In this document: positions 12,090-23,557 of the stretch, piece by piece
Layout: every line of letters begins with the position of its first letter
Numbering within the stretch: position 1 is the stretch's first letter
Assembly: GCA_036346405.1 (NCBI GenBank)
Contig: CM070559.1
Coordinates: 43,890,518 to 43,954,517, forward strand
Direction: 5' to 3'
Source: Phyllostachys edulis
Taxonomy: Eukaryota > Streptophyta > Magnoliopsida > Poales > Poaceae
Length of the DNA stretch: 64,000 nt
The notes under the pieces: model-generated
The model's database searches: none
Seen by the model: the letters and a program-made list of their open reading frames with translations, nothing else
What the model was told of the DNA's origin: nothing
Translations under genes and position numbers: made by a program

Positions 12090-13158
12090 CCAGAAGGATC
12101 ATCGGCCATACAACCACGTACTCCGGTACGCTTTAACGTAGTTACAATAATTTTTCCGTTGCACGAAACCCAGAACTAACTCACCCCACCAAATTCGTAG
12201 GTCCGCGGAGAGGAATTTGGACAACGAGGGAAAGGTTCGTCGGGCCCATTTGGGAGTCCACAGGTAAATGCTTTTCAGCACGACTATGCATTGCAAACGT
12301 AACAACCTCTGCCCTAACCTAGCAGTACCCTTCCCGCAGGATGTGCACCACTGGTTCGATGATATGCTCAGGCCACACCCAGACACCTACACTGAGATCT
12401 TCGCAGCCCCGCCTCCCACGCAGCGCTACTACTACGACTTCTGAGATGTACATCACTCCCCTGACAGGCTTACCTTCTCTGAGGATCAGCTACGCCGCCG
12501 GGGCAAGTGACGGACGGATGTACCATAAGTTAACGTATGATGTCTTCAATACTGTTGCGTCGTTATGTGCACTCCTCCATATGACGTGTGTCCGTACAAT
12601 GCATGTCCACACCTTTATCATAATAGACGATTGCAAGTTATTATTACCGCTTCAATGACTTTGCATCACAGTGACTCGTATGGTAACAGAAAACAACACC
12701 GCAATGTCCAAAAGTAATAACAATTTGCAGACATCAGGGTAGTCCCACACGTCAGGACGACGTGACCCGACGAGGCAGCTTTGCGCAGCTACGTGACCTA
12801 ACGAGTCTGCTTCTCGTAGAGACGTGACACAACGCTGTCACACGATTCCTCCTACGGGCCATTACCTCACGGACACGAATTTCCTTCAACCGAATTACAA
12901 TTCAGCCACGTACACAGGGCCAGCTCGGCATATAAGTACTACCCCTTCTACGGCGGGTTCTCCTGCATCAAGACTTCAACACAATCTCGCTCATATGGAG
13001 AATCGATGGGACAAGATCTGCGAACTCACAAGGGGTGCTACGGCCCGGGACGAACAAATGAAGCGTGATAGGAGGGCACCTCCCCGCAATGATGCCCCCC
13101 GTAGCAGCAACCCCTACCGGAATATTCCAACCGATCATTCACCGCAACACCCGCCTGA
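12090..13158 (+). other. decayed coding-like DNA downstream of PMD
   Basis: Moderately GC-rich sequence has broken frames, including one of 119 codons at 12824-13180 that is rich in Pro, Thr and Arg. No domain is recognised. It lies between the PMD relic and the zinc-finger relic and probably belongs to the same element or pseudogene cluster. Confidence 0.4.
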
Positions 13159-13179
13159 GTGGGAGACACCACCCCTCTG

Positions 13180-13743
13180 TTAGTGCAGAGACACATGCAA
13201 GTTCTTCACGTCCAAGGAGCGGCTCAGCTTGGGCATACGTTATTGGGGTTGCGCGAACTACTCCTCAAACTATCCCGACCGTTGTTGGGACTCGGGCCTC
13301 TATCAGCAGCTGGTAAGGACCAGTTACAGTATGTTCCCCTACCATTTCTCTTTCAAAGTACGCACTAACAATCTCTCCCATCTACACGTAGTCCCCAAAT
13401 CCGCTATGTGGCTACCGCAAGTGGATCGACCAAGGGATCCACCCACGATGAGTGAGATGCCAAGAGGGACCGTGAGAAGAGGAACGAGGAGTGCCGCAAC
13501 GAAGCACATCGAGTGTATCCGACGGGAGATGCAAGCTCATCTCGAGACGTGCAGGCGCAGGGAGCGCGAGGCTCGAGAGAGGGAGCGTGAAAAAAAAATG
13601 AGAAATGGCGGCCAAGGATGGGCAAATGGCCCTAGTCCACGCAATAGGTCGGGCCATTCCGTAGTAGTCCCCGTCTTACCCGCCATGCTAATCCTATCTC
13701 CTGAAGGCATGTATACTTACATGGTCCGGATACTTGTGTCGTA
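13180..13743 (+). pseudogene. GRF-type zinc-finger and coiled-coil protein relic
   Basis: One frame at about 13182-13315 reads CRDTCKFFTSKERLSLG followed by RYWGCANYSSNYPDRCWDSG. This resembles the CxxC...FWGCxNY...C pattern of GRF zinc fingers, which bind single-stranded nucleic acid in other proteins. A frame continuing to 13743 then has a charged helix (RREMQAHLETCRRREREAR, about 13525-13580) likely to form a coiled coil. Small GRF plus coiled-coil proteins of this design are common in grass genomes near transposons. An intron with its acceptor near 13390 is possible. No confident start codon is seen, and I treat it as a relic of the upstream MULE/PMD cluster. Confidence 0.5.
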
Positions 13744-15487
13744 GTGTACCGTAGTAGTAGCGAAAATGACTAAAACAATTAGCCGAACCATCATGCCATG
13801 TGACCACGTGTAATCTGTGGACTCTAATGTATTTATGGTTCCGTGCCTCACGCTTTACCTTCGGTCGAAATATTTAATCAGCACAAGTACATTTGTAATC
13901 TCCAAGCCCCGTACAAAAATTAGACTTCGTGACAATGTGAAAATGAATGATCCAAATGTAACGATGTGAAAATGAATAATACAAAAATATTTATCGACAG
14001 ATGCACATATGTTAACTTACCACAAAAGTTTGATGCTCGATAGAAGCCTTCACGCCTTTCACAACTATGCATCTTTCTTCAGCGGTGTCTACCATATGTC
14101 CATCCTTGTGCCTCATGTTGTACCACATAGTTCACATATTTGTCAATTTTTTCAAGATGCAATATGTATCAATTCTACAAAATGTGTTCTACAAGTGTAC
14201 ATACATTCGAATAATTTTCTTGAGCCGTACGAGGGGAAAACCTCCTATGTGTTTCTATGGGGGCATTGTTTAGCTACATCTATCCCAATAAGCTATCTAT
14301 CGAATCGTTGCAATTTATGCTCAATCTCCAAGAGAAGGAGAGATATTTGAAAAGTAGGTTGTTATGATCCGATAAAGAATCTAACTTGTTTTAGCAAGAC
14401 AGTTTTTGGGCTTTATGGTGCATGAAAGACGGATTGAAATAAGTCAGACCCGAGTGTAATATATCAATGTGTAACATCCTGAATTTTGTGTGGCAGTTCC
14501 ATCGCATGAAAATGTGAAAATTTACAAACTTTTGATGCATCTTGTTGCCACTTGGATATTACCGAAGTTTTGTTTGGGGCTTTTTCTGGAATTGAGTTAT
14601 GAAAAATGATTCAATAAAAGAAATACAATTAACAAAATCAATTTGAATAAAACACCGAATCTGAAAAGATGATCCATAAGGTAACACAAGAGAATTTACA
14701 TTGAAAGTAATTCAAGGAAAACCTGAAGCAAAGCTAAAATTCAATTTCGAAGCTTGTCTCTTTAGAAGCAAAACATGAGTTACAATCAAAGGAAATTAAT
14801 TTGGATAAGAAGGATGAATCGAGAATTGAAATTCCATAATTTAAATTTAAAATTGTAAACCATTCCTCAATTCAAGTCCAAATTAAATTCAACCATGAGC
14901 TCAATTCATAATTTAGACATCCAAATTCAATTACCTAGACAAAAGCGAAAATTCATGCTTTGAAAAAAAATTGAATTTAAAAACAAATACAAACCAAATC
15001 CGCGCTCATATTCTAAATTGAATTCAAACTCAAACTGAAATAAAAACTCAAATTTAGAATAGAATTAAATTAGAAATACAAGTTGAGGTGCTGCAGCCAC
15101 GGGGTGCATTACGCGGCAAATGCGGCCCCCGAGTGCAGTAGGTACGGTGAAGGGAGTCAGAATTGGAATTTACAGGTAAAGGGAGCTAGATTTGGAATTT
15201 CAGATGAACAGAGGATCAATAGTGCCCAACATTCGGTCTACTACCAAAATTTTGGAAAGATTCCTTCATTCATTCCTTAGCTCATTTCTTGCCAATCCAT
15301 ATACAATCTAATCCATGACAAAATTTTGGTATACTTGGAATTGCACTATGTTAAAAAATTTAATTCCTGATTGCAAAATTAACCATCCATCGTTTAACTG
15401 ACTGGGAATTTTTGCATCGGTTAGAAGATTCTCTACTGGTTGAACCACTTGTCAGGTTACATGCGATTTGATCCAGGATTTTTTAGT
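13744..15487. other. AT-rich intergenic DNA with a possible LTR fragment
   Basis: No gene is seen. At 14471 the sequence TGTAACATCCTGAATTTTGTG resembles the 5' end of gypsy LTRs such as the one at 49404, and it is followed by about 600 bp of AATTCAAA-rich DNA. This may be a truncated LTR. No partner end or target duplication was found. Confidence 0.3.
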
Positions 15488-15930
15488 CACGTCGTATCAA
15501 AACGTTGGATTTTCTAACACCATTGTTGTGCGGCGTTTGATGGGGGAAAACTGAAAGTGAAATGTACGACTATTTGTAAAGGATCGGTGAACTGTGTGTG
15601 TGTGATGTTCCTCGCAAATAAATAAATAAATATGTGTGTGTGATAAACTGTACTTACTCGGTTACTCCTTGCTTGCATTTAAGCAGTTTGTTAACCTGCT
15701 CGGATGGAAAAGCATATGGTTGTAAAGTCAATACTACTATAATTTCGTCATCTTCATCTATTAAGATAATCTTAAGGCGACGAGCCACTTGAAGCGTGGG
15801 AGTACTTCGGTAGGGTCATCCCTTACTAATTTCACACAGTGTCTCTTAATTACTCGTACGAGCTATGAACAAATGAAAATTCAGAAATATAGATGCCAAA
15901 GCTTGTCCAGCGAAATTATATACCTCCTTA
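15488..15930. repeat. diverged copy of the 218-560 and 1090-1130 sequence
   Basis: Shared pieces in the same order include GGCGTTTGATGGG..AAAACTGAAAG, a GTGATAGTT-like stretch, GGTTACTCCTTGC, and ATATGGTTGTAAAGTCAAT. Farther on is GAAATTATATACCTCC. The two copies bracket the first 15 kb of transposon DNA. This one lies 130-570 bp beyond the 3' end of the ATL locus. Confidence 0.6.
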
Positions 15931-16056
15931 CTTATAAAAGAACCAAACGAATGGAGAATCTATTTTTAACCAACCATTAAGTCTATGTACACAATCTAAA
16001 TTTGCCGCCGAAAAGAGGATTAACGGCGACGACAAGGACACGTTCCCAACTTCAGT

Positions 16057-16635
16057 GGAGTACGTTCAGCTCGTCAAAAAGCGATGTCAAACACGGCCTC
16101 CAAGTGGAAGTGGGCACGCCCCGCCGTCGCACTGCTGCTCTGCGGCCTTGCCGTCGCCGGCGTCGGACTCGCCACACCGCACCGATCCCCACACCGGCGC
16201 CTCGCGGAGAGCGTGCGCGCCAAGAACGACATACTTGGCCAGCGGCCGGACAGGCCGAGGCGGACGCTCCTCGCGGCGCGATCGCCGCCGAAGCCGCGGC
16301 GCGTGCTTCCGTCACCGCCCGTCCGGAACGCTTGGAGTACGTTCAGCTCGTCAAAAAGCGATGTCAAACACGGCCTCCAAGTGGAAGTGGGCACGGCCCG
16401 CCGTCGCACTGCTGCTCTGCGGCCTTGCCGTCGCCGGCGACCTTCGCGCCCTTGGCCGGCGCGTCGGACTCGCCACGCCGCACCGATCCCCACACCGGCA
16501 GCCTCGCGGAGAGCGTGCGAGCCAAGAACGACATGCTTGGCCAGCGGCCGGACTGGCCGAGGCGGACGCTCCTCGCGGCGCGAGCGCCACCGAAGCCGCG
16601 GCGCGTGCTTCCGTCACCGCCCGTCCGGAACGCTT
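16057..16635. repeat. tandem duplication across the 3' end of the ATL gene
   Basis: Copy 1 (16057-16333, 277 bp) and copy 2 (16334-16635, 302 bp) both begin GGAGTACGTTCAGCTCG and end CCGTCCGGAACGCTT. Copy 2 contains about 25 bp that copy 1 lacks (near 16440-16462), plus single-base differences. Copy 2 contains the last 90 codons and the stop of the ATL frame; copy 1 lies wholly beyond the stop. Confidence 0.95.
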
Positions 16636-17581
16636 GGAGGCTCGTTGTGCGGTGCAGCTTGCCCGCGGCGACGACCTCCCGGAGGACGTGTTCGGGCAGC
16701 CTCAGCGTGAACCTCTCGGCGCTCTCGCCGGCCGCGGCGAGCTGGGTGCCGGCGAGCGAGTGCCCCGTGGTGTGCGATCGCGGGAACTGCGCGGGACGCC
16801 GGCCCGACTTGCTGGCCAGCGCGCGCTTCACGCTGCCGATGCGCATCAGCTCGGCCGCCTCCTCTCTCCTAATCCTCTCTTCCCCCGTCTCCTCGGCATC
16901 AACGACAACCACGGTCACTTGCTCTGGTGCCGCGGAAGCTTCTTGCGCCGGCTGCGCCGGCGCAGGGACATCTTGCTCGATGGCCGTCGACACAGCAGTA
17001 CTGACCGCCGTCGGGGCCTCCGCATCGGGGACAAGGTTTGCGCGGCAGACGGGGCAGGTGACGTGCGACGCGAGCCACGTGTCGATGCAGTCGGTGTGGA
17101 ACGCGTGGGAGCACTCGGGCAGGAGGCGGAGCGTCTCGTCGTCGTCAAACTCGCTGAGGCACACGGCGCACTCGAGCGTGCCCTTGCCAGCCTTGTGCGC
17201 CTTAACGTCGGCGTAGGCCATGGTCGGGAACGCCTCCAGCACGGCCGGGTCCAACCCCCTCATCCTCCTTGATCGCGCGGCGCCCGTGGCGAACGTGATC
17301 CCGCCCGGCCGGCCGGCACCGGGGTACTCCCCTGGCCCGCCGAGCGAGCCCCCCGCGCACCGCCGGATGTAAATCGAGAAGAACCCGAGGAAGAAGAAGG
17401 CGGTGACGAGCACGACGATCACGATCGCCACGGACGAGTTGAAGTCCTTGGGGTCGAAGTAGTTCGGGCCCGGGCCCGACTGCGCGCCCTGCTGCGCTGC
17501 CGCAAAGTGGGCCGCGCCAGCGACAAGTACGATGGCGAGAAGGAAGCGGCAGCCATTGCCGCAGCCGCGCGTCCGGCCCAT
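16364..17581 (-). CDS. RING-H2 finger ATL-type E3 ubiquitin ligase
   Basis: This is an intronless 405-residue frame with the full ATL plan. An N-terminal signal or first hydrophobic stretch lies at residues 13-29. A membrane segment lies at about 50-71 (SSVAIVIVVLVTAFFFLGF). The GLD motif is at 109-111, and the RING-H2 finger at 138-179 has Cys138, Cys141, Cys157, His159, His162, Cys165, Cys176 and Cys179, with Trp169 and the Pro177 that contacts the E2 enzyme. The C-terminal tail has MSFLARTLSAR, as in the ATL6/ATL31-like group involved in defence and carbon/nitrogen responses. The protein is expected at the plasma membrane or endomembranes, passing ubiquitin from an E2 to substrates. The start was chosen because it precedes the signal sequence. 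The last 90 codons fall in a tandem duplication and the stop lies in its proximal copy, so the extreme C-terminus may differ from relatives. Substrate is unknown. Confidence 0.92.
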   Translation of the reverse strand: MGRTRGCGNGCRFLLAIVLVAGAAHFAAAQQGAQSGPGPNYFDPKDFNSSVAIVIVVLVTAFFFLGFFSIYIRRCAGGSLGGPGEYPGAGRPGGITFATGAARSRRMRGLDPAVLEAFPTMAYADVKAHKAGKGTLECAVCLSEFDDDETLRLLPECSHAFHTDCIDTWLASHVTCPVCRANLVPDAEAPTAVSTAVSTAIEQDVPAPAQPAQEASAAPEQVTVVVVDAEETGEERIRREEAAELMRIGSVKRALASKSGRRPAQFPRSHTTGHSLAGTQLAAAGESAERFTLRLPEHVLREVVAAGKLHRTTSLQAFRTGGDGSTRRGFGGARAARSVRLGQSGRWPSMSFLARTLSARLPVWGSVRRGESDAPAKGAKVAGDGKAAEQQCDGGPCPLPLGGRV

Positions 17582-18670
17582 GGGTTTGGTGGTGTGGGGG
17601 GTGGGGGGGGGGCTTTCTTTGCTTCGCCTTTCGGGTGGGAGTATTAATGGAGTCGGGTTAGAGTGGAGGAGGGAGTGTGTTCATACGTGGGAGGGAAGAG
17701 ATAAAAAGGGCGCGCGGGCGCCATGCGTGTGTAGTTAAGGTGATGAGTTTTAATCCACCGCCAAAAAAACAACTTTTCTGCGTGCCTCTAGCCTGCATAA
17801 AATGCAGCATTTTTAAGCCACTAATTGGTGAAAATTAAGCACTCATTTGGTGTGCAGCCTAGACTGTCGTCCAGAGTGGGCGGAGAATCTGGTTATTCTT
17901 TATTTTTTCGCCAAAGCCGGCCTAGTTTGATCTTTGACGCGATCAACGAAGGGTCGGCCGGCCAGTCCGGGCTCCACCGGCACGTGGATCTCGCCAGTTG
18001 CAGCAGGCAAGGCGTGCGAATTATGCGTCCTGCCCTATTGCATCAACATCTTCCGCTTTCTTCAAGCTTTAGTTTACGCTGTGCTTCTCTTTAGTTTAGG
18101 CAGCAGAGCAGAGTTGAATCAACGACCAGGCAAGTGATGACTGGTGGCTAATGAGCCGGTCATGACCAAACGACCTTTGCGTGGTGAGTAAAGAACGGCG
18201 ACGTTTAATACTAGTACTATACTTGCGGGGGTCCCATCCATGCGGCCGCGCGCGTCAGGGGGGTCAAAGCCGACAGCTGGGAAGAGGGAAAACTCGGAGT
18301 GCGTGCGATGGTTACGCTTACGCCTCGACCGGGACCGGCTAGTGCGATGCGCTGTCGCCGCCCGTCGCCGTCGGATGCTGATCGTGCGAGTCTAGCGAGA
18401 GACCGACGGTTAATGGTACTGCCAGCGGCATGAATGGGAGGGAGTTTGTAAGAGACTGAAAATGCACGGTCCAAACGCACGGAAACCTGCCATGCACGTA
18501 CGTAGCTAAACCGCGGAGGCAATAATAATACGAGTGTAATAATAATTCTCAATAAAAAAAATATGTGTGTAAATTTGTTGACTAGTACTACTATTTTTTA
18601 GGACACTGTCGTAGAAAAGTGAGTACCTTTTTTTTTTACTTGCTTCAATCGTATCAAATTATCAATAACG
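17582..18670. other. upstream region of the ATL gene, no further gene seen
   Basis: The divergent space holds the presumed ATL promoter (17582 onward, CT-rich on the minus strand) and short GC-rich frames without recognisable domains. I could not identify a convincing TATA box. Confidence 0.4.
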
Positions 18671-18847
18671 TGAGAAGCACCTCTCAGTGTGATGGTGTAC
18701 AACTCCATCTTTCAGAGTTCAAATCCTAGTATCCACCTTTACTTACACAAGTGTGTTTCAGTGAAAATTTTGATATGTGCTAAGGAGACACACTCATACA
18801 TGTGTGCGTGCGGGGTGGCATGTAGACGTCTTCCTCGTAAAAAAAAT
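18671..18847 (+). mobile_element. probable tRNA-derived SINE
   Basis: An RNA polymerase III-like A box region (CTCTCAGTGTGATGG, about 18685) is followed by a B box-like AGAGTTCAAATCC at about 18714. An unrelated body of about 120 bp and a short A tail after CCTCGT at 18835-18847 complete it. This is the arrangement of grass SINEs. No clear target duplication was found. Confidence 0.5.
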
Positions 18848-19493
18848 CAACCGTGTGTTATATTATGAAATACGAGTACTTGGACAGCCAGTCAGCCAGC
18901 TGCTTTTCTTAATTCAGGAGGCTGGCGCTTGAGCACTCGAGCTCAATAGAAATCTGAAGAAAACATTTGTTTTTGTTGCAATTTGCACTAACTTGTGTTA
19001 GGTTAGCATGCACAAAACTCCCTTCTAGAAATATAGCAAGGCAGGTCGCAGGAACGAATAAGCAACAGCCTTGTGCCGTACGTAACAATTGGCAAACGAC
19101 CGGCTTCCGATTAACAGCTGAAAAAAAAATAGCTCGTAGGGTTCATTTCCCATTTCCCCTTATAGCTGTGATGGTGGAATCTCACTGTCAACAATCATCA
19201 TCATCGGCAAGTTGTATGGTTTCCTCTAGAATTCAGATGAGGGAGAATTCAGAGTCAGAGGGTCAGCAAAGGCTGCACTGCATTTTCTCAATTTTCCTGA
19301 AGTTAAAAGGATCGACGAAAGAATGAACAGTACTGTTTTTTTTAGGGGTGGGGGGGCGGTGTGAACCGTATATTTGGGATCAACTTTTGCGAATGAATAA
19401 AAATGCCTCAAAATTAGAGACTCTATCAGACTATCTTCTTATTTTCCTAAACGGGTATTAGACTATTTTCTGGTGGTGAGTTTACTGTTCATG

Positions 19494-22400
19494 TTAGATT
19501 GTTAGTATAGACAAAAGATACATGAGGCATCCTGCCACAAGCAACATGTAATTTGGGCTGTCCAACAGTGAACCACCTGCAGAGAAAAGGACCATGTTAG
19601 CGCTTAACAGGGGACATGGGCAATACAAATCAAACTGCAAAAGGAAATACTTGCTGCATTAAACAGATGAGTGTCTATAATAATAGCAGAGGATGCTACA
19701 GCTCATCTAGACTCTAGCAGTCACTCTACCCGCAAGCCATTTGTCACGGGGTGAGCACTTTTTTTCGAGGATGTGCAAAAGCTTTGCACATCTTCCATTA
19801 GACGAAAGGAACCGGAAGATCCAAAAAAATCAAAACAGTTTAATGTAACATAATAATATATGCCTACGTTAATAAATGGATTACATAGCGACTTAGGCCT
19901 CGTTTGGAACGCTGGACTTTCACAGATATTTTGCAGGAATTTCACACATGAGATAGTTCCAATCCTGCAGGAATCGGAAAAAATTCCGTGTTCCAAACTG
20001 GGCCTAAGATGTTACCAAGCAAAACTAATAGTTATGTAACTCCATTGTATACGGTTATAGTAAAATTTTGTTTAGAGTGATTGGATATTGAAAGCAGAAG
20101 TGGAGAAGTGGTAAAGAATGAACTGCTTACCAATAAGATACCTGCTCCTTATGTTCCATTCATAATCCCAGTGCACACTGTTGGACTTGACTGTCCAATA
20201 AGACCAGCCAAAGGAGGCTTCCCCGTAGACATCTAATTGGGATTTTCCAAATAATTGGTATTGACTTTGTGAAGCGTCGGTCACATTCCATTCATTTACC
20301 CACTCTCCTAAATAATGTAATTGCAGGGAGGAAAGAAATTAGTATAAAGCGTACCAATGAAATGGAGTACAAGAGAAGAATGACTGATATCTGGTATATC
20401 AAAGTCTTTGTAAAGAGTTGGAAATTGAGAAACCCCTATCATTAAATGGTAGACAAAAAATCAAATGACCTATATGAATTTTTTTTTGACGAAATTCAAT
20501 GCAGAGATAGTATTACATACAAAAAACATTGTTAAAATTGAGTTTGCAGAACCTACCAATGAAAACAAGAGGTCCATTTGCGCTATTCAAGGCCTGAACT
20601 TGAGGCAGTCTCTTGTTATAAATGAACTGTATGTTCTCTGTTGCATTAAGTTTCTCAAAATAAGGATCAAAGAGATTGTAGTAATGCAAGTCTACGACGG
20701 TGTTAGTTGCACCCAGGTCAGCCTGATAAAGCTCCATTGGGTCTGCATTCCCTATCCTCTGGCAGAATATAACATAAGCCGTGTCCGAATAACTTCGTAC
20801 AATTTGGTAGCCTGTTTTGTAATATGACACTAGAGTATCTAGTGGGACTGCACTTGCAAAAGGCTCATTCAAAAGCTCAATACCTAGGAGAGAGGGGTCG
20901 TTTGCATACCTGCAGATAAAGACACAGTACGTCTCGTTAGGACTGTGGAAATTGTGATATGTAGATTCTTCCTGTTCATGTTATTGAACAGATGTCACTT
21001 GTCAGTGGATCCAAAACATGGCTACTTGCTTTCGTTTATTTCCTGATTAGTGAACAGACTTTTTCAGAAACTATTGTAGTAACCAAGAGCCTATTTTGTT
21101 AACATATCTTCTAAAGTTGTCTCTCTTTTTCAGAAATTATTGTAGTAACCAAGAGCCTATATTGTTGAAAAAAAGAGTAACTTCAGGATATGTCAATATA
21201 GTGCCTATTACTACTCACTGTCCACCGCCTTATGTTTGTAAGATCTGTGAAGGATGAAAATGAGCTATCCAAAGCCATTTTCCAACTTATTGGTGCATTT
21301 ATCTACCCTCATGTTACCAATGGTATGATAAAGAAACCTTTCCTCCACATAAAGCAAAATATTCTTCCTATAACAAACTAGAAAATACAGTGAAAGAATG
21401 CATGTTATTGTTACCTTTGAGCAAGAAAATTAATGACATCCAATGTTTTCTCAATGTTAGCTGCTGAAGGCCAATCTACTGAACCATCCCTGCTAGCGCT
21501 GTGCTCCACACCATTTTGAGATCCAGGAGCCGCATGAAGATCAATGATGCACTTCAACCCATAAATCCTGATCTCAAAATCAGAACCTCCATACAATGCA
21601 GTCTCAAAACTTTAAAAGGAAAATTTTGTGAATATAACAATCAAGAACAGTTTAGAGGCTAGACCTACTGTGCCCAGTGGAATGCTCTATCGAGGGCATC
21701 CAGGGAACCACCAATAAATGGAGCAGGTGGATCAGGATCATATGCAATCCACCATCCAACTGGAATCCTAACTGCATTTATACCGTTTTGTGAGAGGAAA
21801 TACAAATCTTTTCCCGTAACAAAGCTCTTTCGGTGTTCCTGCGGATTGTGTAAAACAATAAATGAACAACATAATATACCAAGGATTGTATGGGAGAAAA
21901 ACTCTGCACTACAAACCAGGAGGATATGAAACATCTCTGAAATTATGGAACTTACTGTCAAGACCGCTTTTGCCTGCTCAGGTCCATACCCATTGGCAAG
22001 CTGGTAATCTCCATGCAAGTTGTTGGCAACAATTGTCATCTCAAATGTTGCCATATCATCATCCCATCCTGGTTGGGAAGGATAATTTGAAGCAAGCTGA
22101 TTATTGTTTGTGACCTGAATAATGGAGTATATGTAAACTTTCCTGATGGCACTGCTGAAGATTAAGGGCTGTTTAGTTTCATTTCTATCAGAAGGAATCT
22201 AAACAATACCTGCAAATAGCTCCCATTTAAAAGCTTGATATGAAGCATTGTATTTTTCCTTTCGATGTAAAATGTTTCAGAGTCTCCTGGTGAATCTGCA
22301 GTTGCTGAGATCACGTCCCCATCACTTGCTGTTAAGAATTGACCTTTGAAGCACCGGAATTGAAATTCACTATAAGAAACTCTCCACAGCTGGAAAGAGC

Positions 22401-23557
22401 GGAAAGAATAATTCAATTAGTATCAAACTCACATTTGATAACCTTTAGTCTATTAAAATTTTACATTATAATATATTATTTTCTTCAAGTATGTTTCTCT
22501 TCCCTCAAGTACGGTAGTCTTATCTACTGACTGTCAAGACCCAAGACAAAGGACAACGAATGAAGAAGAAAAAACAATGGTTAGCTTGTGTCATTTTCTA
22601 AAATTTGACCTTCTGCCACTGGGAATCACACATTCACATACATATGATAATTCTATCATCAGCACATTGTGAAGAAATGTATATTTGTAACATGTGAAAA
22701 ACTAAAAAGTTCGGTTTTCCCCTTCGTCTCTCAGGTACTATACTGGTCCTTCAACTTTGCGGCAAGACTAAAGAAACTATTCACGCTTTCTGAGTCGAGT
22801 CACCACTTAAAGACCTGACGGACTTAAAGACCGAAGTTCAGGGATCAAAATAACTACCCTTGAGAAAAAGATTAGGCATAAAATTGAAGAAAATGCTACT
22901 TTGCTGTGCAGTTTTATCTCAAATCTCCAAAACAGAACCATTCAATTCCCAAGTAGGCACCAAAGATGTGTATTATCAATTCAGTTTCCTTTGACAGTTC
23001 TAGCAATATGACAGCACAGGCTACCCACCTTGAAGGTTTCCCATGACGAAGCAGCATCCTGATCCACCGTCACATTCCCGCCACCGCCACCACCCACACT
23101 CACGTACTTCTGGAGCCCCACAGACTTCAGCTGCACCTGCGTGCCATCCTAAAGCCAAAAAAAAAAGACAGTCACATGAGAAGAAAGCAAAATGCAGAGC
23201 ATTACGCACAACATGAGCTCCAAGAAACAGAGAACATACAAGCATGTCCCCGTTTTGGATGTCATCGAACAAGGAAGGCTTGATCCACCCCTCCACCACC
23301 AGCCAACCTCCCAAGTTCACCCCTCTGACCTTGGTGAAGTCATTATCTGCAAAGACAAGCACACAAATAAAGCATTTAAAAAAAAAGAACAAATAAAGCA
23401 TTTAAAAAAAGAAATAAAGCATCAAGACGGGAAAGAACAATCGCATAGAAGCAGGTTAGACTGAGCCACGAGATGAATTTACACCTGACGACGAATGTGA
23501 CGGTTGGAACCCACACAGAAACCCAAAGATCAAGAAACCAGTGTAAGGGAGCCTCAT
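19494..23557 (-). CDS. GH5 exo-beta-1,3-glucanase-like protein with fascin-like domain (10 exons)
   Basis: Ten exons with GT/AG borders join into an open frame of 524 residues: 23557-23485, 23346-23240, 23148-23029, 22389-22210, 22114-21956, 21838-21669, 21567-21415, 20909-20557, 20307-20131, 19576-19494. Residues 1-24 look like a signal peptide. VNLGGWLVVEGW (34-45) opens the glycosidase, a fascin-like (beta-trefoil) insert spans about 60-160, and GH5 motifs follow: AVRIPVGWW (235-243), HAAPGSQNG (281-289), LLNEP with the acid/base Glu336, HYY (396-398), and FIGEW with the nucleophile Glu440. The C-terminus (505-524) is hydrophobic, suggesting a GPI signal or membrane tail. The family hydrolyses beta-1,3-glucans and some beta-glucosides in the cell wall; rice GH5BG has the same plan. 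The start ATG at 23557 was chosen because only its frame gives a signal peptide and joins exon 2 in phase. Introns hold small transposon relics. Substrate preference cannot be read from sequence. Confidence 0.93.
19757..19830 (-). mobile_element. possible 3' end of a non-LTR element in the last intron
   Basis: On the minus strand, GATGTGCAAAGC..GCACATCCTCG is followed by AAAAAAA, which resembles the tail of a grass LINE. It lies in the last intron of the GH5 gene. No target duplication could be defined. Confidence 0.3.
19894..20007. mobile_element. MITE in the last intron of the GH5 gene
   Basis: A 114-bp unit has inverted ends TAGGCCTCGTTTGGAAC and GTTCCAAACTGGGCCTA. The TTA/TAA at its borders fits a PIF/Harbinger (Tourist-like) element, but a hAT origin is not excluded. 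Confidence 0.65.
21056..21168. repeat. intronic tandem duplication
   Basis: Two copies of a 41-bp segment containing AGTAACCAAGAGCCTAT start near 21060 and 21128, with two to three differences. They lie in the intron between GH5 exons 7 and 8 and do not touch the splice sites. Confidence 0.8.

Noticed and set aside
16002..17272. Plus-strand frames of 404 and 405 codons opposite the ATL gene
   Set aside because: They are by-products of high GC content and codon bias on the opposite strand. The minus frame carries all RING-H2 residues, the GLD motif and the membrane segment.
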